Positions 1-9,256 of a DNA stretch of 64,000 nucleotides are shown here, in pieces (the stretch's first letter is position 1; each line of letters starts with the position of its first letter). This DNA is from Pseudomonadota bacterium (GTDB lineage: Bacteria > Pseudomonadota > Gammaproteobacteria > Burkholderiales > Rhodocyclaceae), in NCBI GenBank assembly GCA_018262195.1, contig JAGTRS010000010.1:1-64000 (forward strand), written 5' to 3'. Position numbers and translations under genes: made by a program. The notes beneath the pieces were generated by a model. That model searched no databases, was not told where the DNA came from, and saw only the letters and a list, made by a program, of their open reading frames with translations.

Positions 1-87
1 CCCGAGTTCATTGGCCAGTCGCCAGACGTAGGGACGGAAGCCGACGCCCTGGACCAGACCGCGAATGCGGAAGCGCCGGCCGCTCAT
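1..87 (-). CDS. hypF: HypF, N-terminal fragment (carbamoyltransferase for NiFe-hydrogenase maturation)
   Basis: Only the first 29 codons lie in the window; the gene runs off the left edge. The reading from the ATG at 87 contains [15 protein letters not shown], the acylphosphatase-type N-terminal motif of HypF. HypF transfers a carbamoyl group to HypE for the cyanide ligands of the NiFe site. It starts 6 bp after the hypB stop, so it belongs to the same operon. The short length limits certainty, but motif and context agree. Confidence 0.85.
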   Translation of the reverse strand, partial: MSGRRFRIRGLVQGVGFRPYVWRLANELG

Positions 88-93
88 CGCGGC

Positions 94-1221
94 CTACTTG
101 GCCGCCAACTGGCGCTCCAGGTCGGCGATGCGGCGCTTGAGCGCGTCGAGGCTTTCCGAACGCAGGCTGCGCTGGGCATCGAGCCCGGCGGCAACCCAGC
201 CGAGCCAGCCGCTCATGCCGTCGCCAGTGGTCGCCGAGACCCGGAAAATCACGAGGTCCGGATTGACGCGCCGGGCGTTGGCCTCGGCCAGGTCGGCGTT
301 GAATTCGAGGTAGGGCAGCAGGTCGCACTTGTTGAGCAGCATGACGTCGGCCGCTGCGAACATGTCCGGGTACTTGAGCGGCTTGTCTTCGCCTTCGGTG
401 ACCGACAGGATGGCGACCTTGTGGTGTTCGCCGAGATCGAAGGCCGCCGGGCAGACGAGATTGCCGACGTTCTCGATGAGGAACAGCGAATCGTCGGCCG
501 GCTTGAGGCGCTCCATGGCGTGGCCGACCATGTGGCCGTCGAGGTGGCAGCCCTTGCCGGTGTTGATCTGCAGCGCCGGCACCCCTGTGGCGCGGATGCG
601 TTCGGCGTCGTTGGAGGTCTGCTGGTCGCCTTCGACGACGCTGATGGCGACCTTGTCCTTGAGCATCTCGATGGTCTTGCAGAGCAGCGTGGTCTTGCCC
701 GAACCGGGGCTGGAAACGAGGTTGAGCGCGAAGATGCCGCGCTCGTCGAACCACTGGCGGTTGGCCGCGGCGTAGCTGTTGTTCTTGGACAGGATGTCCT
801 GCTCGATCTGCACCATGCGGGCCTGCGACATGCCCGGCACGTGGGCGCGGGCCGGGCCGGCGCCGTAGTCGAGATCGCCGCCGACGGCGTGTTCGTGGTG
901 ATGATGCTCATGGCCGTGATCGTGGTCATGCGGATGGCTGTGCGTCGAGCCGTCGGCATGCACGTGATCGTGGTCGTGCCCATGCGCGTGGCCGTGCTCA
1001 CCCTGATGAACGTGCTCATGGACATGCACCGTCCCGTCCGCATGCGTGTGGCTGTGGGCATGCGCGCCGGCCAGCGCGGCACCGTCGTGGCTGTGGGCGT
1101 ACTCGTGCGCATGGTCGTGGCTGTGCGTGTGCACCGTTCCGTCTTCGTGAACGTGGGTATGTTCATGCGCCCCGCCCTCGATCTTCGTTTCCCCGGCACC
1201 GCAGCCGCAAACTGTACACAT
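94..1221 (-). CDS. hypB: HypB, nickel-binding GTPase with very long His-rich segment
   Basis: HypB stores nickel and delivers it to the hydrogenase large subunit with HypA. The 375-aa protein begins MCTVCGCG, the high-affinity CxxCGC nickel site. A His-rich stretch follows at about residues 19-117 with 37 histidines. The GTPase domain has the P-loop [11 protein letters not shown] near residue 172 and NKCDL near 298. The ATG at 1221 is chosen because GGGAGA lies just upstream and the protein then starts directly at the CxxCGC motif; an in-frame start at 1248 would overrun the hypA end. It lies 13 bp after hypA and 6 bp before hypF. The length exceeds usual HypB because of the His segment, which contains three related repeats. 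Confidence 0.96.
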   Translation of the reverse strand: MCTVCGCGAGETKIEGGAHEHTHVHEDGTVHTHSHDHAHEYAHSHDGAALAGAHAHSHTHADGTVHVHEHVHQGEHGHAHGHDHDHVHADGSTHSHPHDHDHGHEHHHHEHAVGGDLDYGAGPARAHVPGMSQARMVQIEQDILSKNNSYAAANRQWFDERGIFALNLVSSPGSGKTTLLCKTIEMLKDKVAISVVEGDQQTSNDAERIRATGVPALQINTGKGCHLDGHMVGHAMERLKPADDSLFLIENVGNLVCPAAFDLGEHHKVAILSVTEGEDKPLKYPDMFAAADVMLLNKCDLLPYLEFNADLAEANARRVNPDLVIFRVSATTGDGMSGWLGWVAAGLDAQRSLRSESLDALKRRIADLERQLAAK

Positions 1222-1234
1222 GTCCGTCTCCCGA

Positions 1235-1576
1235 TTATTCGATTTCAATTTCCTTGAGGCGCATATCCGTGCCGCCCGTCGCCTGCACCTGGTAGCTGCC
1301 GCATTTCGGGCAGGCGCCGTAACGTTCGCTCATCGGCACCGTCTCTGCGCACAGCATGCACCAACCCGCCCCCGGCACGTCAACGATTTCCAACTTGGCC
1401 CCCTGAGCGATGCTGCCGTTGGTCACCGCCTCGAAGCAGAAGGACAAGGCCGCGGGTTCGACCGACGACATGCGGCCGATCTCCAGCACGACCAGCTTCA
1501 CGCGGCGGGCATTCTCGCGCCGCGCCGTATCTTCGACCAGTTGCAGCACGCCCTCGGCGAGCGACATTTCATGCAT
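1235..1576 (-). CDS. hypA: HypA, nickel metallochaperone
   Basis: The 113-aa protein starts MHEMSLAEG, the invariant HypA N-terminus in which the amine and His2 bind nickel. Two CxxC pairs in [20 protein letters not shown] form the zinc site near residues 73-92. HypA works with HypB to insert nickel into the hydrogenase large subunit in the cytoplasm. The start at 1576 is set by this N-terminus; a longer frame upstream only reads through hupK in another frame. It overlaps the hupK end by 8 bp, as expected for translational coupling. Confidence 0.96.
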   Translation of the reverse strand: MHEMSLAEGVLQLVEDTARRENARRVKLVVLEIGRMSSVEPAALSFCFEAVTNGSIAQGAKLEIVDVPGAGWCMLCAETVPMSERYGACPKCGSYQVQATGGTDMRLKEIEIE

Positions 1577-2498
1577 CGATACACTCCACGACATAAGGCA
1601 CGCAAGGATCCAGTGCCAGAATGCCCCGGTCCAGCGCCAGCCTGGCCTCGGCCAGCGAGGCAAAGCGTCCTTCGCCGAGCAGCGCCGACAAGGCCGAAGC
1701 ATCGGCGAAGAAATTGTCGGTCGGCGCCTGCACACGGTAATTCGTCACCTTGCCATCGACCACATGCACGGCATGCGTCAGCACCCCGCGTGCGGTCATG
1801 GCCTGACCAATGCCCCAGCCACCTCCCCCGGCGCTGGCGACCGGAAACGGCTGATTGCCGGCCAGCGCATCGACGGCGGCCATGGTTTCGGCCACGCGGG
1901 CCAGAAAGACATCGCGAATCGAGGCAGGCAAGGGCTGCACGGGCATCTCCTCGGCGTTGCCCTGCCAGTAGGCAAGCCAGGCATCCGGAGCAAGCCGGCT
2001 GGGGGCTGGAATGGCATGCTCGCCATCGTCCGGCGCCACCTCCTCGGTGCTGCGATCGATCAGCATTTCCAGGCATTTTTCAGCCAGCGGCCGCAGGGTT
2101 TGCCGCAGCAAGGTCTGCGTCACCGCCAGACAATCGCCGCCCTGCCGGGCATTTCGCCAGGCCACGAAAGCGGCCTTTTCCGGACGCAAGCCGAGGGCCG
2201 GCGGCCAGTCGAGCAAGAGGCGCCAGAGATTTTCGTGCAGCACTTCGATCCACAGCGCGGCGCTGTCGACGCCACGCTGCGCCTCGCCCTGCGCCACGGC
2301 AACCGCGGCCTGGGCCGCCGCCCGCTGGGCGTGGGCGCAGAGCGTAAACAGGTAGGGCACCGTCTTGGCCACGGCGTCGGGCACCTGGCCGATGAACAGC
2401 TTGGTGACCGAGGGACGGCTCAGGTTGCAGGCCAGGTCGTGCAACCCGCCATCACGGTAGCGCGCCCGTACCGTCAGCATGCCGGTGCCGGTCGTCAT
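1569..2498 (-). CDS. hupK: HupK/HoxV-type hydrogenase maturation scaffold
   Basis: This 309-aa protein resembles HupK/HoxV, proteins thought to be distant relatives of the hydrogenase large subunit that help assemble the Fe(CN)2CO group. The segment FTLCAHAQRAA near residues 50-60 looks like a degenerate form of the large-subunit CxxC region, with one Cys only. The start at 2498 overlaps the hupJ stop (ATGA). Position between hupJ and hypA matches the rhizobial hupIJK-hypAB order. Assignment rests on order and family look more than on a strict motif. Confidence 0.85.
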   Translation of the reverse strand: MTTGTGMLTVRARYRDGGLHDLACNLSRPSVTKLFIGQVPDAVAKTVPYLFTLCAHAQRAAAQAAVAVAQGEAQRGVDSAALWIEVLHENLWRLLLDWPPALGLRPEKAAFVAWRNARQGGDCLAVTQTLLRQTLRPLAEKCLEMLIDRSTEEVAPDDGEHAIPAPSRLAPDAWLAYWQGNAEEMPVQPLPASIRDVFLARVAETMAAVDALAGNQPFPVASAGGGGWGIGQAMTARGVLTHAVHVVDGKVTNYRVQAPTDNFFADASALSALLGEGRFASLAEARLALDRGILALDPCVPYVVECIDA

Positions 2499-2959
2499 CG
2501 TCCGAATCCGAGGAAAGCCCGCCGGCTGGTCGGCTTGGCGGGCGGCGGCTCGGCCATGGCGTCGCCGAACAGGGCGTGGATCGAGGCCAGTGCGGTCAGG
2601 CGGGCTGCCTCGTGACTGTCGAATTCGAGCGCCGGGGAAAACAGCGAGCACAGGTGATAGCGCCCCAGACTCGCCTCATCGGCAACGATGAATTCGTAAT
2701 CGCCGGACGGGAATCGCCAGACATGCTTGCTGCCGGCGCTCAGGGCGGGCCACTGGTCGTTGCCCGGCAGGCAAAGCAGGTTGATCGCCCACGGCGTGAT
2801 CATGAGCCCGGCCCAGTGACCGTCGTCCGTGCGCCGAAAGCCGACAGCCTCAACCTGGAGCGCCTGGTTGCAGATCGGCACGTCGGCCATCCGGGTACGG
2901 GCAATCTCGGCAAAGACCTTGACCAGCGCGGACGACGGGTCGGTCGTCCAGAAACTCAC
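2495..2959 (-). CDS. hupJ: HupJ, HybE-family NiFe-hydrogenase assembly chaperone
   Basis: A protein of about 154 aa with the HybE-family pattern IARTRMADVP...ALQVEAVGFR near the N-terminus. HybE/HupJ proteins are thought to act as chaperones in hydrogenase assembly, some as small-subunit Tat proofreaders. There is no ATG. The frame offers TTG at 2980 and GTG at 2971 or 2959. I chose GTG 2959 because GGAGG sits 5 nt before it, and the protein then starts at SFWTTDPS, the usual family beginning. The stop overlaps the hupK start by 4 bp. A 133-bp gap with a hairpin separates it from hupI. Confidence 0.82.
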   Translation of the reverse strand: MSFWTTDPSSALVKVFAEIARTRMADVPICNQALQVEAVGFRRTDDGHWAGLMITPWAINLLCLPGNDQWPALSAGSKHVWRFPSGDYEFIVADEASLGRYHLCSLFSPALEFDSHEAARLTALASIHALFGDAMAEPPPAKPTSRRAFLGFGR

Positions 2960-3059
2960 TCTGCCCTCCACTTGCCACAAACAGGCCGCATCGCAGCCGA
3001 ACCAGCCGTCGAAGCACGCCGTCCCGGGAGGGCTCCAACCTCATTCGCGGCCGGTCGCA

Positions 3060-3079
3060 TTCCATGGTAAGCCATGGAA
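3060..3079 (-). other. Intercistronic hairpin between hupI and hupJ
   Basis: TTCCATGG and CCATGGAA form a perfect 8-bp stem with a 4-nt TAAG loop, 14 bp after the hupI stop and about 100 bp before the hupJ start. No T-run follows, so a simple terminator is unlikely. It may stabilise or process the transcript. It is in the only sizeable gap of the hydrogenase operon. Confidence 0.55.
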
Positions 3080-3092
3080 CCTTGCTCCCTGC

Positions 3093-3290
3093 TCATTCGG
3101 TCACCATAAACTTGTGTTTCGGAGCATCGCAGCCGGGGCAGCACCAGTCGTCGGGCAGATCGGCGAAAGCGGTGCCCGGCGCGATGCCGCGCACGTCATC
3201 GCCGGTGGCCGGATCGTAGACCCACCAGCAGATGCCGCACTCCAGCTTGTCGTCAGGTTTGACGTTGAGAAAGGAACCTTCGAAACGCAT
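3093..3290 (-). CDS. hupI: HupI rubredoxin
   Basis: A 65-aa rubredoxin with both metal knuckles, CGIC near residues 18-21 and CPGC near 51-54, plus the aromatic WWVYDP stretch between them. In hydrogenase operons this small iron-sulfur protein (HupI/HoxR) is associated with making active O2-tolerant enzyme under aerobic conditions. It lies 9 bp after hupH. The start ATG at 3290 has only a weak ribosome site. Confidence 0.94.
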   Translation of the reverse strand: MRFEGSFLNVKPDDKLECGICWWVYDPATGDDVRGIAPGTAFADLPDDWCCPGCDAPKHKFMVTE

Positions 3291-3299
3291 CCAGAGAAT

Positions 3300-4163
3300 T
3301 TAGACCGGCTCGACCATCATGTCGAGATATTCGCGCAGGCGTTCGACGGAATCCGTGAAATCTTCCTCGGCGGCGAGCGCCACTTCCGGCATGCCGATGA
3401 TCTCGATGGAGTTGAGGATCAGCGCGTCCATGCTGTTGAAGTACTGCACCCACCAGACGTTCTGCAGGCGCGTGCTGGTGATGCGGCAATTGCCGTAGCC
3501 ACGCGACAAAATGGAAACTTCGCGGTGGCCGAGCCAGCCGTAGAGTGTATCGAGATCGGCATCGCTGACCGGCAGGAGGGTCAGGTTGATGACGTGGGCG
3601 GCATCGCCGGCCTTCCAGGCGGCAGCCTGCATGCGGATTTCCTCGACGAGTGCCTGGGCGTTCATGCAGCCGGCCGGGTAGTCGGGCGGCGCCAGTTCGG
3701 CCGTCGCCGTGGCCAGCATGGTGTCGGTCAGCGCGGCCGGGATGGCGCCGGTTTCGAGCCGGTCGACGACCATCGCACCGTCGTCGGCCACCTTGAGCAC
3801 GCGCCAGATGCCGGAAAACGCGGTTTCCTGGACGCGCCAGTGTTGCGGCGCCGTGGTGAAGGCACTGACTTCGCCGAAGCCCATGGACTGGTTGATGACG
3901 TCCCGCATGGCAGCGTCGAGGTCGCGCAGGTTGAGCGTGGCACCGCCGGCAAAGCCGACTCTCTCGGCCTCGTCGACATAGGCGCCGAGCAGGCTGGCGG
4001 CCTCGTTGACGATCTCGGGCGCGACGTTATCGGGCAAGCGCGGCGCCGAGAAGGTTTCCATGCCTTTCGGCATCGGCAGGTAATCCGGCGCTTCGTCGCC
4101 CTGCGAGCCGGGGCCCATGGCGACGACGGAAATCGGGAAGGGACGCATCGTGGACGGGTTCAT
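3300..4163 (-). CDS. hupH: HupH/HyaF-family hydrogenase expression protein
   Basis: This 287-aa protein matches the HyaF/HupH/HoxQ family of hydrogenase assembly factors, which act late in small-subunit and iron-sulfur cluster assembly. The C-terminal half with LSRGYGNCRITSTRLQNVWW is the recognisable family core. The start overlaps the hupG stop by 4 bp (ATGA). A second in-frame Met five codons in could also start. Confidence 0.88.
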   Translation of the reverse strand: MNPSTMRPFPISVVAMGPGSQGDEAPDYLPMPKGMETFSAPRLPDNVAPEIVNEAASLLGAYVDEAERVGFAGGATLNLRDLDAAMRDVINQSMGFGEVSAFTTAPQHWRVQETAFSGIWRVLKVADDGAMVVDRLETGAIPAALTDTMLATATAELAPPDYPAGCMNAQALVEEIRMQAAAWKAGDAAHVINLTLLPVSDADLDTLYGWLGHREVSILSRGYGNCRITSTRLQNVWWVQYFNSMDALILNSIEIIGMPEVALAAEEDFTDSVERLREYLDMMVEPV

Positions 4164-4618
4164 GCGCAGGCTCCTTGCGTGCTGGCGGCGCGGACGGGAA
4201 TGCCGATCGGCTTGGGTTGGGCCGGGCCGTCGAGCAGACGGGCGACGTCGTTCTGGTATTCGCTCCAGTCGCGAATGCCGTTGAGCGCGCCGACGTACTG
4301 CCCGTCACGCAGGAAGACCACGGCCGGCGCCCGCGCCACGCCGTAGCGTTGCATCAGGACCGGCGAAAAATCGGGGCCGGCGACCCAGCGGCTGATCGTG
4401 TCGCCCAGCGGCTTGAGCGCTTCGGGAAGGATCACGCAGGCGTCGAGCACTTCGAGGTTGCGCTGCGGGTCCTCGGTGAGGAGCAGGGCGGTCAGGCCGG
4501 CCGGAAATTCGGGGTTCTCACGGTCAACCGGAAAAAAGCCGTGTTTTTGAAATAATCGGCCGAGGGCGGTTTGCAGCCTTTCGAGCGAGGTCGGGCCAGC
4601 TTTGAGTTCGAGGCTCAT
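4160..4618 (-). CDS. hupG: HupG/HyaE-family hydrogenase maturation protein (thioredoxin-like)
   Basis: A 152-aa thioredoxin-fold protein of the HyaE/HoxO/HupG family. The fold shows in YGVARAPAVVFLRDGQYVGAL near residues 93-113, where the normal CxxC has been lost, as in the family. HyaE-type proteins bind the Tat signal of the hydrogenase small subunit. It overlaps hupF and hupH by 4 bp at each end, so translation is probably coupled. Confidence 0.88.
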   Translation of the reverse strand: MSLELKAGPTSLERLQTALGRLFQKHGFFPVDRENPEFPAGLTALLLTEDPQRNLEVLDACVILPEALKPLGDTISRWVAGPDFSPVLMQRYGVARAPAVVFLRDGQYVGALNGIRDWSEYQNDVARLLDGPAQPKPIGIPVRAASTQGACA

Positions 4619-4917
4619 GATTGTTTTGTCCTCAGGAAGTCGGGGAGTTGGGGTTCGCGATCGAGATCGGCGAAAAAGGCGGAAAAATCGTCGACGCCGG
4701 TTTGCGCGGCATGCAGGGCATCCAGGGCAGCGTCGATGGCGGCTGCCCGCTCGGCGTCAATCACCTCGCGGGCCGCGCCGAGGAAGGTCATGAGCCAGGT
4801 ACCCGGCGCTTGCGGGCCGACCAGGCTGAGATCCACGCGTGTTTCACCGTTGCGGCCGGTACAGCGGGCGAAATGCTCGCCGCACTCGATGACCTGCGCG
4901 GGGATGCCGAGACACAT
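4615..4917 (-). CDS. hupF: HupF, HypC-family chaperone
   Basis: A 100-aa HypC/HupF protein starting MCLGIPAQVIE, with the essential Cys2 that contacts iron and the large-subunit precursor. HupF is the operon-specific HypC paralogue, thought to stabilise HupL in the presence of oxygen. It is slightly longer than HypC (about 75-90 aa), which fits HupF. One bp separates it from the hupD stop. No separate hypC, hypD or hypE is seen in the window. Confidence 0.93.
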   Translation of the reverse strand: MCLGIPAQVIECGEHFARCTGRNGETRVDLSLVGPQAPGTWLMTFLGAAREVIDAERAAAIDAALDALHAAQTGVDDFSAFFADLDREPQLPDFLRTKQS

Positions 4918-4918
4918 G

Positions 4919-5533
4919 TTACGCAGCTTCCATGTTCAGAAAACGGGCATCGCCGAGGCGGTAGGCGGCTTCTTCCGGCGGCCGCTCGGCTTCATAGACG
5001 TCCATGGCCAGCGCGCTGTCGGTAATGCTTTCGACCTGTCCGTCACGCACACGCCCGGGCGCACCCCATTTCTCCAGCCAGTCGAGCGCGATGTTGAGGG
5101 CCGGCGCCATCTGCGCCTTGACCACGTCACGCAGGCTGCCGCCGAAATCTTCGAGCTGCTCGGCCTGAACGCCGACCAGCACGAGTTCCGCCGGCAATTT
5201 TTGCGTCAGTTCGGCCGCCATGAGCACTTCCTGAAAGCCGGTCTGGTGCAGGCTCATTTTCTTGACGCCCATGAAGCGAGGCACCTGATCGCCGACCACG
5301 ACGCGTAGCTTGCCCGGCTCGTCGCCGTAATCGACGGCATCGAAAACCAGCAGGCAATCGGCTTCCTGGACGTAGGGCAGCAGATAAAGGCCCTGCGTGC
5401 CGCCGTCCATGACCGTCACCTGCGGCGGAAACTCCCAGCCTTCGTTGAGCGCTTCGACACAACGCACGCCAAAGCCTTCGTCGGCCCATAGGATGTTGCC
5501 GATGCCGAGTACCAGAATGCGTTTTGGAGCCAT
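4919..5533 (-). CDS. hupD: HupD hydrogenase maturation endopeptidase
   Basis: This 204-aa protease cleaves the C-terminal tail of the large subunit after nickel insertion. The three nickel-contact residues of the HyaD/HybD family are visible: Glu19 in GNILWADEG, Asp65 in VFDAVDYG and His96 in SLHQTG. The ATG at 5533 is preferred over an upstream frame start because AGGTGG lies just ahead and the protein then begins MAPKRILVLGIGN as in homologues. It sits 63 bp after hupC. Confidence 0.95.
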   Translation of the reverse strand: MAPKRILVLGIGNILWADEGFGVRCVEALNEGWEFPPQVTVMDGGTQGLYLLPYVQEADCLLVFDAVDYGDEPGKLRVVVGDQVPRFMGVKKMSLHQTGFQEVLMAAELTQKLPAELVLVGVQAEQLEDFGGSLRDVVKAQMAPALNIALDWLEKWGAPGRVRDGQVESITDSALAMDVYEAERPPEEAAYRLGDARFLNMEAA

Positions 5534-5596
5534 GTTCACCACCTGAAAAAAGGCCCCGGGTACGGAGGTACGCCGGGGCAAACGCAAGTTATGCCA

Positions 5597-6301
5597 TCAG
5601 TCCTTGAACATCCGCCAGCCACTGATCATGGTCGAGATCAGCGACTGCCGGCTCATGATGTCTTCGCGGATCGCCGCGTAAACATGCACCAGCACGAAAG
5701 TCATCATGATCCACATCCCCAACCGGTGCAGGTTATGCACCTGCATCGAGCCGCCGAGGGCCGGAATGACCCAGCCGAACAGGGTGTCCTGCCAGCTGCC
5801 CAGCCCTGCGCCTTCGCTGTACAGCGCGAAGCCGGTGAACACCATGCCGACGGCCAGTACCGTGAAGAAGAAGAACATCATGAGTTGCGCCATCGGATTG
5901 TGGCCGACGTACTTCTTCGGGGTCTTTTCGAGGAACAGATACCAGCGCAGCTCGAAAAAGACTTCGCTCCACCATTGCGGATTGGTGATCGGCAGCTTGA
6001 AGATCTGTTTGGCGTGGTGATTGCCGACAAAGGCCCAGTAAACCCGCCCGAGCAGCCCGACGGCAAAGATGTAGGCAGCCGCGAAATGGGCGAAACGGAT
6101 GTAGCCCATCAGGAAGTTGTCCGACGCTTCGCCGGGCATGGTCGGCAAGGGTTTGCCGATGAAGTAGCCGGTCACTGCCAGGACGACCATGGCCAGGGCG
6201 TTAACCCAGTGCCATAGGCGTACCGGCGCTTCGTAGACATAGATCGAACGGACTTGTTTACCGTGCCGTTCGGCCTCGAGCATGTCCTGTTGAGAGAGCA
6301 T
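5597..6301 (-). CDS. hupC: HupC, cytochrome b subunit anchoring the uptake hydrogenase
   Basis: A 234-aa integral membrane di-haem cytochrome b of the HyaC/HoxZ family. It anchors the HupSL dimer on the periplasmic face and passes electrons to quinone. Four hydrophobic segments are evident, with candidate haem histidines in RLWHWVNAL, RFAHFAAAY, HNLHRLGMW and LVHVYAAI. It lies 22 bp after hupL. Its presence shows that this is a membrane-bound respiratory enzyme, not a soluble sensor hydrogenase. Confidence 0.96.
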   Translation of the reverse strand: MLSQQDMLEAERHGKQVRSIYVYEAPVRLWHWVNALAMVVLAVTGYFIGKPLPTMPGEASDNFLMGYIRFAHFAAAYIFAVGLLGRVYWAFVGNHHAKQIFKLPITNPQWWSEVFFELRWYLFLEKTPKKYVGHNPMAQLMMFFFFTVLAVGMVFTGFALYSEGAGLGSWQDTLFGWVIPALGGSMQVHNLHRLGMWIMMTFVLVHVYAAIREDIMSRQSLISTMISGWRMFKD

Positions 6302-6323
6302 GATTGCCTCCTTTCCGGACCGC

Positions 6324-8120
6324 TTAGCGGACCTTGACCGATGTCATTTCCTGTCCGTCCGGGCTCATCACGTGCGTCGAGCAGGCCAGGCAGGGGTCGA
6401 AGGAATGCAGCGTGCGCAGGATTTCCAGCGGCTCGTCCGCCTTGGCCACCGGGGTGTCCATGAGCGAGGCTTCGAAGGCACCGATCTGGCCCTTGTTGTC
6501 ACGCGGCCCCCCATTCCAGGTGGTCGGTACGACGCACTGGTAGTTGTCGATCTTGGTGTCCTTGATCTTGATCCAGTGGCCGAGCGCGCCGCGCGGGGCT
6601 TCGGTGAAACCGGCGCCCATCGCCTCTTTCGGCCAGGTGCTCGGTTCCCACTTTTCGATGTTGGCGGTGTTGAGATCGCCGGCCTTGAGGTTGGCCATGA
6701 GTTTGTCGAACTGCTGACTCTGCAGCTTGACGCAGTAGGCCGTTTCCAGACCGCGCGCCGCCGTGCGGCCCAGCGTCGAGAACAGGGCAGTCACCGGCAC
6801 ATCGAGCTTCTTGAGCGCGCCGTCGACCAGGGCGTGGATTTCCGGATACTGCTTGGGCTGCAGGTAGCCGAGGACCATGCGCGGCAGGCAGCCGACTTCC
6901 ATGGCGTGGCCGCGCCAGCGCGGGGCCTTGATCCACGAATACTTGGCGCCTTCGTCGAGTTCCTTGATGTTGGTCTTGGTCCCCTTGGTGTTCGGGCCGA
7001 GCACGAAGTTCGGCTCGGTGACGCCATCGAAGGGGTGCAGGCCCTTGCTCTCGTCCGGGTACTTGTACCAGGAGTGGGCAACGAATTCCTGGATCTGCTC
7101 GGGATCCTTGAGGTCAACCGGGTGGATTTCGTCGAGCTTGCCGTTGATGATGGCACCGCGCGGCAACAACAGGTTGCCCGAGCTGTAGTCGTTGGCTTTC
7201 TGAGGAATGTCGCCGTAGGAGAGCAGGTTCTTTGAAGACAGGCCGCCGCCATACAGCCAGCCCTTGTAGAAGCTGCCGATGGCCAGCAGGTCGGGAATGT
7301 AGACCTGTTCGACGAACTCCGTGCAGCGGTCGATGATGCTCTTGACCAGATTCAGGCGTTCCATGTTGATGGCGCCAACCGCCCCCGTGCCTTCCATGTT
7401 GATGGCGCAGGGCACGCCGCCGACCAGCCAGTTCGGGTGCGGGTTCTTGCCGCCGAAAATGGTGTGCACCTTGACGATTTCCTTCTGGAAATCGAGCGCT
7501 TCAAGGTAGTGGGCGACGGCCATCAGGTTGGCTTCGGGCGGCAGCTTGTAGGCCGGGTTGCCCCAGTAGCCGTTCATGAAGGGACCGAGCTGGCCCGATT
7601 CGACGAATTTCTTGAGGCGGTTCTGGATGTCGCGGAAGTAGCCCGGCGAGGACAGCGGCCAGGACGAAATGCTCTGGGCCAGCGTCGAGGTTGCTTTCGG
7701 ATCGGCCTTGAGTGCCGAGACGACATCAACCCAGTCGAGCGCGTGCAGGTGGTAGAAGTGCACCAGATGGTCGTGAACGTAGAGGTTCAACTGCATCAGG
7801 TTGCGGATGGTGTTGGCGTTTTCCGGGATCTTGATGTTCAGCGCGTCTTCGACGGCGCGCACCGAGGTCAGCGCATGGGTGCCGGTACAGACGCCGCAGA
7901 TACGCTCGGTGAAGGCCCAGGCGTCACGCGGATCGCGGCCCTTCAAGATCACTTCGAGACCGCGCCACATGGTGCCCGTGGACACGGCGTTGCGGATGAC
8001 GTTCTTGTCGTCGAGATTCACTTCCACCCGCAGGTGGCCTTCGATGCGGCAGACCGGATCGACGACGACACGCTTGCCGGCATTGTCGAGTTTGAAGCCT
8101 TGAGTTTCGTAAGCGGCCAT
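6324..8120 (-). CDS. hupL: HupL, large subunit of group 1 NiFe uptake hydrogenase
   Basis: The 598-aa catalytic subunit holds the NiFe(CN)2CO centre. The nickel-binding motifs are both intact: RICGVC (Cys75, Cys78) and DPCLAC (Cys577, Cys580). HupD should cut after His583 in DPCLACSTH and release a 15-residue tail beginning VMSP. Length and motifs fit a membrane-bound group 1 enzyme close to Ralstonia HoxG. It begins 2 bp after hupS. Confidence 0.98.
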   Translation of the reverse strand: MAAYETQGFKLDNAGKRVVVDPVCRIEGHLRVEVNLDDKNVIRNAVSTGTMWRGLEVILKGRDPRDAWAFTERICGVCTGTHALTSVRAVEDALNIKIPENANTIRNLMQLNLYVHDHLVHFYHLHALDWVDVVSALKADPKATSTLAQSISSWPLSSPGYFRDIQNRLKKFVESGQLGPFMNGYWGNPAYKLPPEANLMAVAHYLEALDFQKEIVKVHTIFGGKNPHPNWLVGGVPCAINMEGTGAVGAINMERLNLVKSIIDRCTEFVEQVYIPDLLAIGSFYKGWLYGGGLSSKNLLSYGDIPQKANDYSSGNLLLPRGAIINGKLDEIHPVDLKDPEQIQEFVAHSWYKYPDESKGLHPFDGVTEPNFVLGPNTKGTKTNIKELDEGAKYSWIKAPRWRGHAMEVGCLPRMVLGYLQPKQYPEIHALVDGALKKLDVPVTALFSTLGRTAARGLETAYCVKLQSQQFDKLMANLKAGDLNTANIEKWEPSTWPKEAMGAGFTEAPRGALGHWIKIKDTKIDNYQCVVPTTWNGGPRDNKGQIGAFEASLMDTPVAKADEPLEILRTLHSFDPCLACSTHVMSPDGQEMTSVKVR

Positions 8121-8122
8121 TT

Positions 8123-9211
8123 TTAGTTTTCCTCTTGTTTTTCCGGTTGACCGTGAGAAGTGCGGGCACGAGCCAGCGCCGACACGGCAGCATGGGCAGC
8201 GATGGCGGCGCCGACGGTGCCGGCGGCGGCCTTGCCGATGGTGTCGGCATTCGCTTCAACACCGAAGGCCTTGATGTCGGTCACGCGGTCGTAGAAGCTG
8301 CCCTTGTCCCAGAAACCCTCCTCGGAACAACCGATACAACCGTGGCCCGACTGCACCGGCCAGCTCACGCCGCCGTTCCAGCGCATCGACGAACAGGCGT
8401 TGTAGGTCGTTGGCCCCTTGCAGCCCATCTTGTACAGGCAGTAACCCTTGCGCGAGCCTTCGTCGTCCCAGGCTTCGGCGAACTGGCCGGCATCAAAGTG
8501 GCCACGGCGATAGCACTTGTCGTGAATGCGCTGGCCGTAGAACATTTTCGGGCGGCCCTGACGGTCGAGTTCGGGAAGGCGGTCGAAAGTCAGCATGTAG
8601 GTGACGACGCCGGTCATGACTTCAGCAATCGGCGGGCAGCCCGGGACATTGATGATCGGCTTGCCGGAAATGACCTTGTGCACCGGCGTGGCGCGCGTCG
8701 GATTCGGCTTGGCGGCCTGGACGCAACCGTAGGAAGCGCAAGCGCCCCAGCTGATGATGGCCTTGGCGTCGGCACAGGTTTCCTTGAGCACTTCGACGAA
8801 GGGCCGGCCACCGTGGATGCAGAACATGCCGTCCTCGTTGAGCGGCGGATTGCCTTCGACGGCAACGATGTAATTGCCCTTGTACTTCTTCTTGACCTCT
8901 TCGATGATCGCCTCGGCCTGGTGGCCGGCGGCGGCCATCAGCGTATCGTCGTAGTCGAGCGAAAGCATGGAGAGCACGACATCTTTGGTCAGCGGATGCG
9001 CCGAACGGATGAAGGATTCGGAACAGCAGGTGCATTCCAGGCCGTGTAGCCAGATCACCGGCGTGCGCGGCTTGTTCTCCAGCGCGTAGGCAATGCGCGG
9101 CGCGGCCGCGCTACCAAGCCCGAGCGATGTCGCCGTCAGGCTGCAGAATTTGAGGAAGCTGCGCCGGGTAATCCCCTGGCGGCGAAGCACTTCGTAAAAG
9201 GTCTCTGTCAC
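8123..9211 (-). CDS. hupS: HupS, small subunit of NiFe uptake hydrogenase (six-Cys proximal cluster type)
   Basis: The 362-aa iron-sulfur subunit carries a Tat signal (RRSFLK near residues 16-21) and a hydrophobic C-terminal anchor ([16 protein letters not shown]). Around the proximal cluster, CTCCSES and GACASYGC give six cysteines (60, 62, 63, 158, 163, 192). Their spacing equals Cys17, 19, 20, 115, 120 and 149 of E. coli Hyd-1, the pattern of O2-tolerant enzymes with a 4Fe-3S cluster. I chose GTG at 9211, not TTG at 9241: GGGGGA lies 7 nt ahead, the protein then starts like Ralstonia HoxK (TETFYEV), and TTG would fall almost at the expected sigma-54 transcript start. Confidence 0.97.
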   Translation of the reverse strand: MTETFYEVLRRQGITRRSFLKFCSLTATSLGLGSAAAPRIAYALENKPRTPVIWLHGLECTCCSESFIRSAHPLTKDVVLSMLSLDYDDTLMAAAGHQAEAIIEEVKKKYKGNYIVAVEGNPPLNEDGMFCIHGGRPFVEVLKETCADAKAIISWGACASYGCVQAAKPNPTRATPVHKVISGKPIINVPGCPPIAEVMTGVVTYMLTFDRLPELDRQGRPKMFYGQRIHDKCYRRGHFDAGQFAEAWDDEGSRKGYCLYKMGCKGPTTYNACSSMRWNGGVSWPVQSGHGCIGCSEEGFWDKGSFYDRVTDIKAFGVEANADTIGKAAAGTVGAAIAAHAAVSALARARTSHGQPEKQEEN

Positions 9212-9256
9212 TGGAATGTCCCCCGTTGGTTTTGTTGCCAAGTAGGCTTGTCACTA

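Noticed and set aside
421..1257. A plus-strand frame rich in Val and Met opposite hypB
   Set aside because: It is the reverse image of the His-rich repeats, not a membrane protein gene.
2829..4346. A 505-codon plus-strand open frame across hupJ-hupG
   Set aside because: It is antisense to conserved hydrogenase genes; high GC makes long shadow frames common and the product has no recognisable motif.
9211..9241. TTG at 9241 as the hupS start
   Set aside because: It lies almost at the predicted sigma-54 transcript start and lacks a ribosome site, while GTG 9211 has both a site and the family N-terminus.
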